From Flaveria trinervia (Eukaryota > Streptophyta > Magnoliopsida > Asterales > Asteraceae), in assembly GCA_025506515.1 (NCBI GenBank), contig CM046458.1, positions 43,350,731-43,414,730 on the forward strand: 64,000 nt of DNA, written 5' to 3'. Of this stretch, positions 22,866-34,692 are shown piece by piece. The notes under the pieces were generated by a model. It did not search any database and was not told the origin of the DNA. It was given only the letters and a program-made list of their open reading frames with translations. A program made the position numbers and the translations under genes. Every line of letters starts with the position of its first letter. Positions within the stretch are counted from its first letter, which is position 1.

Positions 22866-25800
22866 TTATTCTAGTTGCAGCATACCAAGCCTTAACACCA
22901 GGTTGTGGAAAGTTGAACTATCCAAAGGCTTAGTAAAAATGTCTGCAAGCTCATCAGCACTAGGCACAAACATAGGATTAATTAGACCCTTTTCAAAACA
23001 ATCTCTTATAAAATGATGTCTAATTTCTATATGTTTAGTCCTAGAGTGTTGGACTGGATTTTTGACAATGCAAAGAGCTGAAGCACTATCCATTAATAGG
23101 AGTCTTAGTCTCTGTAATGCCATAATCCAAAAGTTGATTCTGAAGCCAGAGTACTTGGGATGTACAACTTGCAGCAGCAATGTACTCGGCTTCAGCAGTG
23201 GATGTAGCAACAGATGTTTGTTTCTTACTCTGCCAAGAAATCAAACAGTTGCCTAGGAATTGACATCCACCAGAAGTTGATTTCCTGGTCAACTTACACC
23301 CTGCATAGTCACTATCAGAGAAAGAACTAATTTGCAAGAGTGCCCAGTGGAATACCATAAACCTAGAGATTGTGTACCTTGCAAATATCTAAAGATCCTC
23401 TTGACTGCAATCAGATGAGACTCTTTAGGTGCAGCCAGAAATCTAGCACAAACACATGTAGCAAACATAATATGCGGTCTAGAAGCTGTTAAATACATCA
23501 AGGACCCAATCATACACCTGTAAAGCGTTTCATCAACAGCTTTACCTCTGATCAACATCCAATTGTGTGGTGTTGCATATGGGAGTAGAACAGGGCTTAC
23601 AGTTTTGTAAATCAAACTTATTTAAAAGATATTTTGTATATTTAGACTGATGAATGAAAATTCCATCAGCTTTTTGTTTGATTTGCAAGCCTAGAAAGAA
23701 CTGTAATTCTCCCATTGCACTCATTTCAAACTTCATTTGCATTAATTTTGTAAATTCATCACATAATTGGGATCAGAAGATGCAAATATAATATCATCAA
23801 CATAAATTTGAACAAGTAGCTTATGTTGATCCACCTTCTTAATAAATAATGTTTTATCTATGGAGCCTCTAGTGAAATTATTTTGCAGAAGAAAGTTAGA
23901 TAATGTCTCATACCAGGCTCTAGGAGCTTGTTTCAACCCATAAAGAGCCTTATCAAGCTTGTATACCCATTCTGGGTGTTTATTATCCTCAAAACCTGGT
24001 GGTTGACACACATAAACTCTTCTTTTATTTTACCATTTAAAAATGCACTTTTAACATCCATTTGAAAAACTTTAAGATTGTGGAGTGCAGCATAGGCTAA
24101 GAACAATCTAATTGCCTCCAGTCTGACTACAGGGGCAAAGGTTTCATCATAATCAATACCTTTTTCTTGTGCAACCCCTGAACAACCAGCCTGGCCTTGT
24201 TCTTAACAATAAGCCCATTTTCATCTGTTTTATTCCTAAACACCCATTTAGTGCCTATTGCACACTTACCTGGGGGAAGAGGAACAAGCTCCCACACTTG
24301 CTGCTTTTTAAACTGAAGAAGCTCAAGCTGTATTGCTTCAACCCAGCCATTGTCTCTAAGTGCAACATGATAATTCTTTGGCTCTAGCTGACTGATGAAG
24401 AGAGCATAGAAGCAGAAATTGGACAATTGACCTCTGGTTGAAACTCCAGCATTGATATCACCAATGATTTGAGACATTGGGTGATTCTTCAGCTCTTGAT
24501 AAGCAATGAGATCAGTGCAAGTGTTTGTAGAACCTTCAGCAGTAACAGATGTTGATGTAGACTCTTGAAACCATGTAGATGGTGGCAACTCAAATGAAGT
24601 TGAAGATGCAGAAATCTCATCAACACTAGTTGTGGATGGAGCTACTGAAGCTACAGGAGCATCAGGTTTAGAGGACACAGGCAGTTGGTCACTAAACCTG
24701 AAGAGGTGAGTACTGCTATCATCATCATCATCAGCACCAGCAGTACCACCAGGTGGTGAACTGTTGACAGGAGCAACAACAGGAGTTTGATAAGGAACAT
24801 ATTGCAGTATGTCCAAATCAAATAGCTCCACAGGGCTTTGTGGAATCTTGTCCTTTGGAGATTCATTAACTTAACATGTAGAGTCTCTTCAACATCTTTG
24901 TTCTGCAGTTGAAGACTCTGTATGCTTTGCAAGTTGATGATAACCAACAAAGTACCCTGCATCCACCTTAGGATCAATTTTTGGAGTTGATCCCGTGTGT
25001 TGAGAATGAAACAAGGACACCCAAAATCTCTGAAGAATGAAATTAGAGGGGCCAAATGATGAAGAACTTCATATGGAGTCTTCATCAACCTCTGATTTAC
25101 TAGAACTCTATTATGTACATAGCAAGCTGTATTGACAGCTTCAACCCAAAAAGTCATTGGCAGTCCAGAATCAGCCAACATGGACCTTGCAGCTTCAATA
25201 AGGTCCTGTTCTTTCTCTCCACTACTCCATTTTGTTCAGGAGTTCTTGGAATGCTAAACTGCCTCTTGATTCCCTTTGAGAGGTAGCACTCATCAAGTGT
25301 ATTGTTTCTTAATCTGTTCCATTATCACTTCTAATACACTTGACTGAGAGGGAATACTGCTTCTCAACATACAACACAAAGTTGATAATCTTCTGAGCTG
25401 CCTCATCCTTTGAATGCAAGAAGAAAGTCCATACAAATCTGGAGTAATCATCCACAATTACCAGATAGTATTTCTTCTTAGCCATACTCATCACTCTCAC
25501 AGGACCAAAGAGATCCATGTGAAGAAGCTGTAAGCAGGCAGTGGACTTAGGTTCTTCTATGGAGGGAAATGAAGCTTTGTGTTGTTTTCCTTTTAAACAA
25601 GTAGTGCATTATCTTCACATTTGAACTCCTTCATAGGCAGTCCCCTTACTAAACTATGATTTATCAGCTGATTATGTTTTTGAGATTAACATGACCTAGC
25701 CTTCTATGCCATAGAGTAGATTCTTGAGGGGAAGCCTTGGAAAATAGGCAAGGATGGCCTTTGAGATCTATTTTCTTGGAAAGATCTAAGGCATACACTC

Positions 25801-26289
25801 TTCCTGTCCTGTTGGCCTTCAGGAGAGTGTATTCATCCAACACCTTATCAATCAACTTAGAACTTTAGATGACAGAATCCGACAGTTCTGACTAGTGAAA
25901 AGAGCAACATGGCCTTTGTCACACATTTTACTGACACTCAAGAGGTTGTACTTGAGATTTTCCACATGATTAACATCATCAAACTTTATTTCCCCATTGT
26001 AAACAAAGCCTTTGCCGATGATGTAACCCTTTGCATCATTGCCAAATGACACAAACCCCTTCCTTCCTTGAGAGTAGTCATTAAGAAGTGATATGTTTCC
26101 TGTCATATGCATGGATCCTCCACTGTCTACATACCAGATGCCTCTGTGGCATGTTGAAGAACCCTGTGATGAAGAGGCATTTGAGGATGATCCATCTGCA
26201 GACTCCAGAGCCATAAGTGCCAGATTCCCAAAAGGACTGTCACCACCATGTTGACCAGCTCCTGTGAACAGTTGTTCATGACCAGACAT
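22866..26289 (-). pseudogene. pol: Element D pol: protease, integrase, RT, RNase H (broken)
   Basis: The protease has WYVDSGGSMHMTG (DSG at 26119-26127). GAG-pre-integrase is near 25855-25664, with HRRLGHVN. The integrase core shows MDLFGPVRVMS and DNGTD, where the usual Glu after NGT has become Asp, just before a frame break. RT starts near 24400 with KARLVVQG and carries YVDDIIFASS (YVDD at 23793-23804). RNase H shows SDYAGC, TSGGCQFLG and STAEAEYIAAAS, and pol ends at the stop at 22866. Breaks occur near 25309, 24840, 24127, 23742, 23600 and 23300. D pol is visibly more distant from A, B and E than they are from one another. Confidence 0.9.
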
Positions 26290-26343
26290 GTCATCTGGTA
26301 AACTGCTCCAGTCAACAACTCTAGGGGTGAAGAAGCTGTGTTG

Positions 26344-27679
26344 TTAAGGTTGAGGAGGTTGATGAGATTGAGATGGTTGAGGCTCAGGAAGAGCATGTGG
26401 TTGTTGAGCAATGGGTGCTTGAACCTGACTGGTTTGTGGCATGTAATAACAAGGGTAAGGATATGGCATTTGACCCTGAGGAACAAAATATGCAGGAGAT
26501 TGTGGTTGAGAATGATGACCAGAATTGACAGGATGTTGCCCTCTGTGTTGTTGACTATTGCCAGGGAAAGTCACAAAGGGTGCAGAAGAATTAGATCCAG
26601 ATGATCTACATTCTCTAGCAAAGTGTCCAAGCCTGTGGAATTTGTGACACCTCAACTTACTCTTGTCAAAACCAACTTTGGTTTTGCCAGAGAGTCCTAG
26701 GAACTTTCTTCCAGTTCTTTTGTAGAACTTCTGAGATCTGATATTTATCAAGGCCATTTGGCTCAAAATATCCATCTCTTCTAAGTCATCATCAGTAATC
26801 CCCTTGAGATCATCCATGATGAAGCATAGATTGTCATTATTACACCCAATAAACTGATTATCAACACTCACAAATGCAGAATCAGAAGTGTTTGAAGAGA
26901 AATCAATATGCTCATCATACTGGCATTCAGATGAAGCATATTCTGACTCATGACCAACCAAGGCAGTGTTGCCTGGTACAAAGTCTTCAGTGAGCTTACC
27001 AGATGAAGCCAGTTTCCTTTTCTGCTCTATCTCTCTTTCAAATGTAAGCAGTTTCCCATGAAGTTGGGTGAGAGATAGGCTATCCAGATTTGCACTGGAG
27101 CGTAGGACAATTGTATATGTGTCCCATCTCTCAGGCAGTGATCTGAGGAATCTGTGGTTCATTTGGCTTTTGGTATATTCATGTTTAACCATTTTCACTC
27201 AGAGATTAAACATGAAAACCGCTCAAACTGCTGAGTCAGAGTCTCACCCTTTCTATGAGCAAAAGTCTCATACTGTTGGGCGAGGATTTCCCTGTTGTTT
27301 GCTAAGACCTCATCAGTGCCACCAAATTGTTCTTTCAGTGCATTCCAAAGGTCATGAGCAGTTTCATGATGCATAAGCCCGGAATAGATTTTATTAGGCA
27401 GTGCCATGGCCAGAATTCCATGGGCTTTAGCATCAATCTCAAACAACTTCTTGTCCTCATCAGAGTATTGTTCCTTCTTCTTCGGAATCAACTGATTTGT
27501 TTCCGATGATTCACCATTGGCTTATGTGGTCCATGTACAACGGATGTCCAACAACCTGAACTATTGACAGACAGGTGATGGAGCATTCTTCGTTGCCAAA
27601 TGTTATACTCATTCCTAACCAGCATCGGAGGCTTGGTTGAGGAACCAGTATTGTGTGGATCATTAGAAGGTGTAGTCAT
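26344..27679 (-). pseudogene. gag: Element D gag (broken; zinc-knuckle Cys lost)
   Basis: The ATG at 27679 begins a segment with PPMLVRNEYNIWQRRM, typical of copia gag N-termini. The UBN2-type core follows (27491-27195, with LWNALKEQFGG and QQFERF), then a long open piece (27198-26344). The zinc knuckle reads CHKFHRLGHFAREC: the second Cys of C-x2-C is Phe. After it comes a Gln/Pro/His-rich tail. Two frame breaks, near 27490 and 27195, separate the pieces. Protease follows directly; the long linker of A, B and E is absent. Confidence 0.85.
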
Positions 27680-27872
27680 TTTCGAAAATTCAGACAAATT
27701 CAGATAAGCAAAACAAATTTAGCTCAAAACCACTAAGAACCTCAATTAAAATAGCCAAAAGCGACAGAACTTCAATCTCTATAACAGATTCGTGCGAATT
27801 TGCTAGTTCGATCAACTTAGAGCAAATGAGCAGTTTCAATGATCAATTGTTAGATCGATCAATGATTAACCA

Positions 27873-27884
27873 GCTCTGATACCA
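27873..27884 (-). promoter_or_regulatory. Primer binding site of D (initiator Met tRNA)
   Basis: TGGTATCAGAGC on the minus strand lies two bases inside the 5' LTR. The 190-base leader between it and gag (27680-27872) shows nothing else. Confidence 0.9.
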
Positions 27885-27886
27885 TT

Positions 27887-28940
27887 TGATAGGATCTCAG
27901 CAACTAGTTTTATCGATTCGAATGATTTCAGCAGCGGAATATAGTACCAACTAGCACAATTCGAGCAAGAATACCAAAGATATTGCAATGAACTGAATTA
28001 GTTATAGAGAGAAGTTTCTGCAAAAAGAATATTTCATTCAATCACACGCTTTTCGTGGTGGCAAAAATGTCACACATACAATCAGGTCAATCATCCCTTA
28101 TATAGGAATGTCGTGGTGGAACATTCCTTATATAGGAGATGTGACGTCTGCTGATGTCACTTGATAGTGACATCTAACAGAATTATTTAAACAACTGAAA
28201 CCCAACTACTGAAGATGTCAAAACAGCTGACATCTTCTTACAAAACTACTAAGTGTTATCAGTTACTACAACTACTGAAAAGAAACTACTGAAACTACAA
28301 CGACTGAAGAACAAGCTCTTTAGTCGTTTTACAAAACTATTGAAAGTAAAAACATAAAACTACTGATATCACAACTACTGAAGAAGTACTCTTCAGCTGT
28401 TGTGACAAACTACTGAAACTTCAGCACTTGGTCTTTAAACTTGAACTTCAGACGTTTCATCAGCTGATGACTTCAGTAGATGTCATCAGCTGATGTCTTT
28501 AGTCTTTGTCTTCAGACTTTGTACATCAGTTGTTGATCTTCAGCACTTGTGGACTCTTCAGATATTGTACTTCAGTACTTTGGTCTTCAGCTTCAGCACT
28601 TGTATTCTTCAGCTGTTTGACTTCAGCACTTTAGTCTTCAGCTTCAGCACTTGTGTTCTTCAGCTGTTGAACTTTAGTACTTTGGTCTTCAGCTTCAGCA
28701 CTTGTGTTCTTCAGCTGTTTGACTTCAGCACTTTAGTCTTCAGCTTCAGCACTTGTGTTCTTCAGCTTTTTGACTTCAGCACTTTAGTCTTCAGCTGTTT
28801 AAGTCTTCAGTACTTGATCTTCAGCTGTTGAAGTCTTCAGCACTTGTCGAACTACTGATGAAGCCTTCAGCAGTTGTTGTGATATCATGTGGGACTTAGA
28901 GGTTTTCTAATCTTGGCTCATTGGTTCTTTTGGTCCAATA
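27887..28940 (-). repeat. 5' LTR of element D
   Basis: The 1054-base partner of the 17379-18447 LTR carries the same TATA pair, hairpin cluster and four 51-base units. Its outer end reads TA where the partner has TG, a point change at the element terminus. Confidence 0.93.
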
Positions 28941-28945
28941 GCAGC

Positions 28946-30946
28946 TTGCTTTGATGTTGAATTTTCCATAGAAGGAGTGTGCTCAGAAAAGGTATGCCTT
29001 AACCATTTAGGAGAATCTTCAACATTCATTACTTGAATCTTTGTTGTGCCTAAATACTTCCTCTTCCTTGAGTATTGAATGAGTTTCTTAGAAGATTCAG
29101 TAGGTTTCTTTAGTTGGTTTGATTTAAGAGCACATATCTTCATTTTTAGTTCATCAATCTTTTCTTCTTTTCTTCTCAACAGAGCTGATTGATCATAGAG
29201 AGTGTCATTGACTTGATCAATTTTCACTGTTAGCTTCTCATTTTCATCTTTCTCTTTCTTTACTGCTTCTTTGAGTTCAAAGTCTTGTTGAAGAAGGGCA
29301 TCAGTCACTTCATTATTGAACACGGCATCTTCTCTCAAGCTTTTGATTCTTGATTCTTGTTGCATCAGCATTTCATCCTTTCTTGCAATTATTCCTTTCA
29401 GCTCCTTAATCCTGTGCTTTCTAAAGTTGGACTTCACTACACCTTGTTGTACTCTGCCACCAATAACTTTTGCTTAAAGGGATGTCATTATCACTCAAAT
29501 CATCTTCATTGTATGCAATCACATCAACATAGTTTGCTTCTTCTCCTTCCTAATATTGAGAAGCAATCTCATTGTATTTTACTTCTTTATGGGCTATGCT
29601 TCTTGAGCTTGAACTGGCATCAATAGCTTGATCTTCTGGTTCTTGATGTGGTTGTTGTTGTTGTTGATGATGGTCAGTGACCGGAGATACTGGTTTAGTT
29701 TCATTTGAGAGTACAGGGGATTCAGTTTTGGATAATGACAGTTGAACTATACTTGCTTCTGAGGCTAACTCTGTCTCCCCAGTGTAAATACTCTCAGTGG
29801 CTGAATTTTCTGGATTTGGAGGTTGTTGATAAAGTTGCATTTGAAGCTGTTTTGGTGATTGAGGGGGGATTGGAGAGATTGGTTTTGTGTTTTAGCTGGC
29901 TGGAGATTCTGGTTGGGATGTTGTTGTTGATTTGGTGATTGATGGTGAAATGGAGAGAATGGTTGTGTGTTTTGGCTGGTTGGTGATTATGGTTGGGATG
30001 GTTGTTGTTGATTTGGTGATTGATGGTGAAATGGAGAGAATGGTTCTGTGTTTTGGCTGGCTGGTGATTGTGGTTGGGATGGTGATGGATAAGGTTGCTG
30101 ATGTATGGGTGATATATCTGGTGAGTGAGTGTCTTGAACAGAGTTGGTTGGAGAGTTCTCTTGTTGATCTTTCCACACAAGCTCTTGAGGAATATTTGCA
30201 GTAGCATCAACCACATGTGCAAACATGGGCATGTCTCCTCCTTTATATTTCCCAGATATTTTATTCAGTACTGATCTGCCAAGGTGTGCTTGAACGAACA
30301 CACCACCATCCACAGTAGTTCCTGGCAGATCATTAATGATCAGTTGCACAAACCTTGGAAACATATACATCTAATCAGCCTTCTGCACTTTGATGTGATC
30401 ACATAAGTAGTTGAAGATGTACTTTGAGTAATTGTAGGTTCTTCCCTCAAAAACACCAATAATCCCAGAAGAGATATGCCTTGAAAATCTGTCAAGACCA
30501 GATTTTCTGTTTGAGATGCACTTAAGATAAGTGTGGCAGAGAAACTTGTACGGCTTGCAGAGTCTTCCTTTCTTGATTTCTCCCTTCTCAAAATCACCAT
30601 CATACCCCATCAGGAGAAAAACTTTCTTTATGTATTCGTTTTCGAACACATCAGGATGACCAGCTTCAACATCTCCTAACTCAAGAACCCTTCTTATTGT
30701 CTATTCATCGATTCTCAGCCTTCGATTCTTTTCATCAGCAACAATAACTCGACCATCTTCCTCTATTTGGGCGGAGTTCCAGAAATCAGTGATGTGCGAT
30801 TGGTGAATCACAGGCTCTACTGATAAGGCATAGAACAGCCTAGATCTTCTTAGATATCGAATAATATCTTGACACCCTTCTGAAACAGGTTCATCTGGTT
30901 TTAAGAAAGCACACACATTATGCTCTCTCGAAAATCGATTATTCAT
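28946..30946 (-). pseudogene. Additional ORF of element A, N-terminal half (broken)
   Basis: The start is set at the ATG at 30946, giving Met, seven residues, then His-Asn-Val-Cys-Ala-Phe-Leu. The first 320 codons (to about 29987) stay in one frame with two stops (near 30701 and 30371). They include DIIRYLRRSRLFYAL, ISNRKSG and MYMFPRFVQLIIND, each with a counterpart in element B. A Pro/His/Asn/Gln-rich region with an in-frame 81-base repeat follows, then a long coiled-coil stretch (29437-29050, dense in Lys, Glu and Leu heptads), then a basic RKRKYLG motif. At 28946 the ORF is cut by element D and resumes at 17378. No clear membrane segment is seen, so an envelope role is unsupported. Confidence 0.8.
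29875..30080. repeat. 81-base tandem repeat in the additional ORF of A
   Basis: About two and a half copies; the word TTGATTTGGTGATTGATGG starts at 29927 and 30008. The 81-base period is 27 codons, so copy number could vary without breaking the frame. It encodes a Pro/Ser/Asn/His-rich segment. Confidence 0.85.
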
Positions 30947-31435
30947 CTGTTCATATGAAAAAGATTTTGTTAGAATCACATTATTGATATGAGAATACGA
31001 ACAGTTGTGAGATTAAACAAAACTCAAACACATTCTTGAATATGATGACATGTTTTACCTTGAAAACAATGGATTAAGAACACAGAGATATGTTTGTTTA
31101 ATGTTTTGATTTGGTAAGATTTGAATGTTATGAAAGAGGGAAAAGTTGGTTGAGAGTGTGTTTTTCTAGGTCTGAAAAAGTGAACTGAAAAAGCGAATAA
31201 TGAATTTGAGAAGTCAAACAACATCATTTATACTCTCTCACACATTAATTTTACCCCATTAATTAAGTGGGACCCTCAACATATTCTTCCGCAGATCATC
31301 TATGGATCAACAACATCTGCTGATGAAGTATAACTTACATTTTCACAGATTACCAAACTATGAAATTAAACTATATTTGATTATCTTTGCTCATCCATAG
31401 TTTACCAGTCTACGGATAAACATTTAAATTTTCAA

Positions 31436-31560
31436 CACTGTAGCTTCTGCTGATGCTTAAGATGGCACTGTTGCTTCTGCTTATGCTTAAGATGGCACTG
31501 TAGCTTCTGCTGATGCTTAAGATGGCACTGTAGCTTCTGCTGATGCTTAAGATGACACAA
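31436..31560. repeat. 30-base tandem repeat in the spacer of A
   Basis: Four consecutive units of 30 bases, each close to TAGCTTCTGCTGATGCTTAA plus GATGGCACTG, run from 31441 to 31560. Differences between units are one or two bases, so the array is young or recently homogenised. Confidence 0.95.
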
Positions 31561-31786
31561 TGCAGACAATTATTGTTGTATGGTCCAAGTCCTTTTCTTA
31601 GAACCATTTATTGCTTTTGGACCTTGTTGACATTGTATACATGACAATTTAGCACAAGAAAGTTTCAAATGATTTTAAAGAAAATTTCATGTATCTAGGA
31701 GCTAAGATGGTGCTCAGATTCCAATTCCTTCAAACTGATAATGAAATAGACAAAGCTGCTGATTGATAAACTACTTCATGTATTTC

Positions 31787-31799
31787 TACTCCCCCTAAA
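31787..31799 (-). promoter_or_regulatory. PPT-like tract in the spacer of A
   Basis: On the minus strand TTTAGGGGGAGTA lies about 940 bases after the pol stop and before the additional ORF. It differs little from A's own 3' PPT (TAAGGGGGAGTAT). Confidence 0.55.
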
Positions 31800-32731
31800 T
31801 TTGTGATTAATGATGACATTAAGCATTTATCATAAATTTCTAAGAAGAATAACATGAGTGACATTTAACTGTATGATGATGAGCAGACATATATTCACAT
31901 ATGATGGGATCATACTATAATACTAAGCCTCTTTCTAATGAGTTATTTTGTTGAATTGATACCTGAACAAAGTTCTGATTGCAAGTATATTGCCCTCTTA
32001 AATCCATACAAGAGCTCAAATAGCAACTAGGCATGCTGTTTATCATGTTTTCATATTGATTTGGAATTAACTGTTATGGGCTTCACATTCAATTCACATA
32101 GATTTTATCCTCCCTTTGCAAGACAAATCATCACTTTTTCACACTTAAGAACTATGTATTTTAAGTGATAAGTTCTATCTTGAGATGCAGTTGGCATCTC
32201 ATTAATGCAATGATGTAGAAGCTCTAGATTAATATACAATTGATCACATAGGATTCTTTTGAGAGCTTAGATATGATCATCATCAGGTCACCAGGTCTTT
32301 ACTCATATAAAACAGAGGTGCCTTTAACCCGGGTCTTTGTTCACACAAATCAGAGGGATGATGAGGATCATGATCTTTTCACCTTTTGTAACTGAAATTC
32401 AGTATGGTGATCATACACCCAGGTCTTTGTTCACACAAAACAAAGGGAGTATGATTTGGAAAGATAGATATTATAAAGTGTTGGTACATAGTGTGTTTAG
32501 ATGAGTGATTTGGTCACATCAGAATAAGACTCACTTTGTATTCTCAAAATGAAGTTTCCCACAAACAATCACCTAGCATTATGTTTGGCATGCACTCAGT
32601 GTAGTTTCCACTCAAGATAAATCTACTCACACATCAAGAAACTTGCTTAGATTTATTGTTATTTATGAATTCAGGAATAAGCAAAGATATAGTGTACTAT
32701 CATTTCCCATGCATTTGTTTAGTTTAATTGA

Positions 32732-34211
32732 TTAATCTAAGTTAATCATGCCTAGAGACTCAACCTGAAAATTAAATCTGACTGAATCAAAGGCTTTAGT
32801 GAATAAATCAGCAAGCTGATTTGTTGTATCCACTTTGACTAACTTAATCAAACCCTTTTCTGAACAATCTCTGAGAAAATGATATCTTATCTCAATATGT
32901 TTTGTTTTACTATGTTGCACAGGATTAGCAATTATAAACATAGCAGTAGAATTGTCTATATAAATTGAAGTTTGAAGGAAGTTGTAACCATAGTCAAGCA
33001 ATTGGTTTTGCAACCAAAGGACTTGAGAGCAACTAGCTGAAGCAGCTATGTACTCAGCCTCAGCTGTGGATACAGATACATTGGTTTGTTTCTTGCACTG
33101 CCATGATACTAGCCTTGGTCCGATGAATTGACATCCACCGATTGTTGATTTTCTGTTACTGTTACATCTACCATAGTCATTGTCTGAGTATGAGTAGAGT
33201 GTAAAGTCTCCATCCTTTGGATACCAAATACCAAGTCCTGGTTTTCCTTTAAGGTATCTAAAAATCCTTTTTACAGCATTCAGATGAGACTCCTTGGATC
33301 AGATTGGTACCTAGCACACACACACACATAGCAAATATAATGTCAGGTCTACTGGCAGTTAGATACATAAGTTAACCTATCATTGATCTATAAAATTTTT
33401 GATCAATAAATTTTCGTGAAGGATCAGGAACAATCTTGTCAATTGTTGATGCTGGTGTTTTGCATGAGGATACTTCAGCAAGATTGTATTTCTTCAGAAT
33501 TTGATGTATGTATTTTTCTTGATTGATGAATATCCAATCTGGTTTTTGATGAACTTGAAGACCAAGAAAGAAGTTTAATTCACCCATTGAACTCATCTGA
33601 AATTCAGATTTCATCAGCTCTTCGAAATTTACACACAATTTCTTGTTAGTTGAGCCAAATATAATGTCATCAACATATATCTGAACAACTAAGAGATCTT
33701 GATGTTCATGTTTGAGAAAGAGTGTCTAATCAATGGTTCCTCTTTTGTAGCCATGCTTGAGCAAGAAAGATGATAGTGTTTCATACCACTTTTTGGTGCT
33801 TGATGAAGGCCATACAAGGCTTTATCTAGTTTGTATACCCTATGAGGATAATGAGGATCTTCAAAACCAGGGGGTTGTGACACATACACTTCCTCATCAA
33901 TCTTCCCATATAGGATGCACACTTGACATCCATCTGATACACAGTGAACTTCTTATATGATGCATAAGCTAGAAACACTCTTATTGCCTCAATTCTTGCA
34001 ACTGGTGCAAAAACTTCATCATAATCTATTCATGCTTCTTGTGTGTATCCTTGTGCAATCAACCTTGCTTTGTTTCTTACAATAATCCCTCTATCATCCA
34101 GTTTGTTTTTGTATAGCCACCTTGTGCCAATAAGATGTTGTCCTTCAGGTAAATCAACTAGGGACCATACCTTTTGCTTTCTTAATTTTTGAAGCTCTTC
34201 TTGCATAGCTT
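32732..34211 (-). pseudogene. pol: Element A pol, RT and RNase H part (broken)
   Basis: It resumes in RT directly after element B with MQEELQKLRKQKVW, then IGTRWLYKNK, KARLIAQGYTQE, the PPGFEDPHYPHRVYKLDKAL segment, and YVDDIIFGST (YVDD at 33666-33677). RNase H ends with HSKTKHIEIRYHFLRDC, LADLFTKAF and a stop at 32732. Breaks include a TAG near 33727 and frameshifts near 33960, 33790 and 33300. The part upstream of the insertion (59480-59690) ends with an SWIEA segment. Removing B and one AGCTT joins the two in frame. Confidence 0.9.
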
Positions 34212-34525
34212 TGATAGGATCAAATGAATAAATCTGTGATGATTTGTAAACACAATTCAATGAAATTCACACAAAGTAATCAAATCAAAACAAGATATCA
34301 ATAAAATTCAAGTTTTCATTAATATCAAGCTAAGACAATTACAAGTATGAAAGCAGATTCGAATATCTTGTGTATTCGTTACTATCTACCTGCAAAATCT
34401 AAGCTATTTATACTGAAAACAAAAATTAAAGGAACTAACAAATTACACAAATAGTCCCTATACTATTACAAACTATCAAAAGACAAATAAAGACAACATG
34501 TTAATCTTTCTTAGAGCACTTAACA
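34212..34525 (-). repeat. 3' LTR of element B
   Basis: It starts TGTTAAGTGCTC on the minus strand directly after the PPT and ends CCTATCA. No motif array is present inside it, unlike the LTRs of A, D and E. Confidence 0.95.
34404..34412 (-). promoter_or_regulatory. TATA box in the LTR of B
   Basis: TATAAATAG on the minus strand lies about 113 bases into the LTR. The 5' copy is at 59353-59361. Confidence 0.6.
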
Positions 34526-34540
34526 ATACTCCCCCTAAGA
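34526..34540 (-). promoter_or_regulatory. 3' polypurine tract of element B
   Basis: TCTTAGGGGGAGTAT on the minus strand abuts the 3' LTR start TGTTAAG. Confidence 0.88.
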
Positions 34541-34692
34541 TTGACATGGTCTTCTGTCTTCAAACTCTTCAAGCTTTGACTGCTAACTTTATCTTCAATT
34601 CTATCTTCAACCTTGACTTCATCATTCAAAGTAATCTGCTGGTTCTTCTTTGACTTTTAACATTGGCTTCTGTTTGTACATATCTAATTCTT

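Larger units (their letters stand above)
17379..28940 (-). mobile_element. Element D: complete Sirevirus-like copia element with target duplication GCAGC
   Basis: D is 11.6 kb with two LTRs (17379-18447 and 27887-28940), a primer site, gag, pol, spacer, additional ORF and 3' PPT. The duplication GCAGC is at 17374-17378 and 28941-28945. It interrupts the additional ORF of element A. By eye the LTRs differ by roughly fifteen to twenty substitutions and a few indels, about 2 percent, which suggests a fairly recent insertion. Coding regions carry multiple frame breaks. D is the most divergent of the four Sirevirus-like elements: it lacks the zinc-knuckle array and its additional ORF has a different C-terminus. 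Confidence 0.93.
30947..32731. other. Non-coding spacer of element A between pol and the additional ORF
   Basis: No credible gene. It holds short copies of the A motif at 31285-31415 (CTTCCGCAG, CATCTGCTGATG, CATCCATAG, CTACGGAT), a 30-base tandem repeat (31436-31560), a PPT-like tract (31787-31799), and three copies of a CAGGTCTTTGTTCACAC element with AACAAAG or AACAGAG after it (32292-32318, 32331-32357, 32420-32447). Confidence 0.75.
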
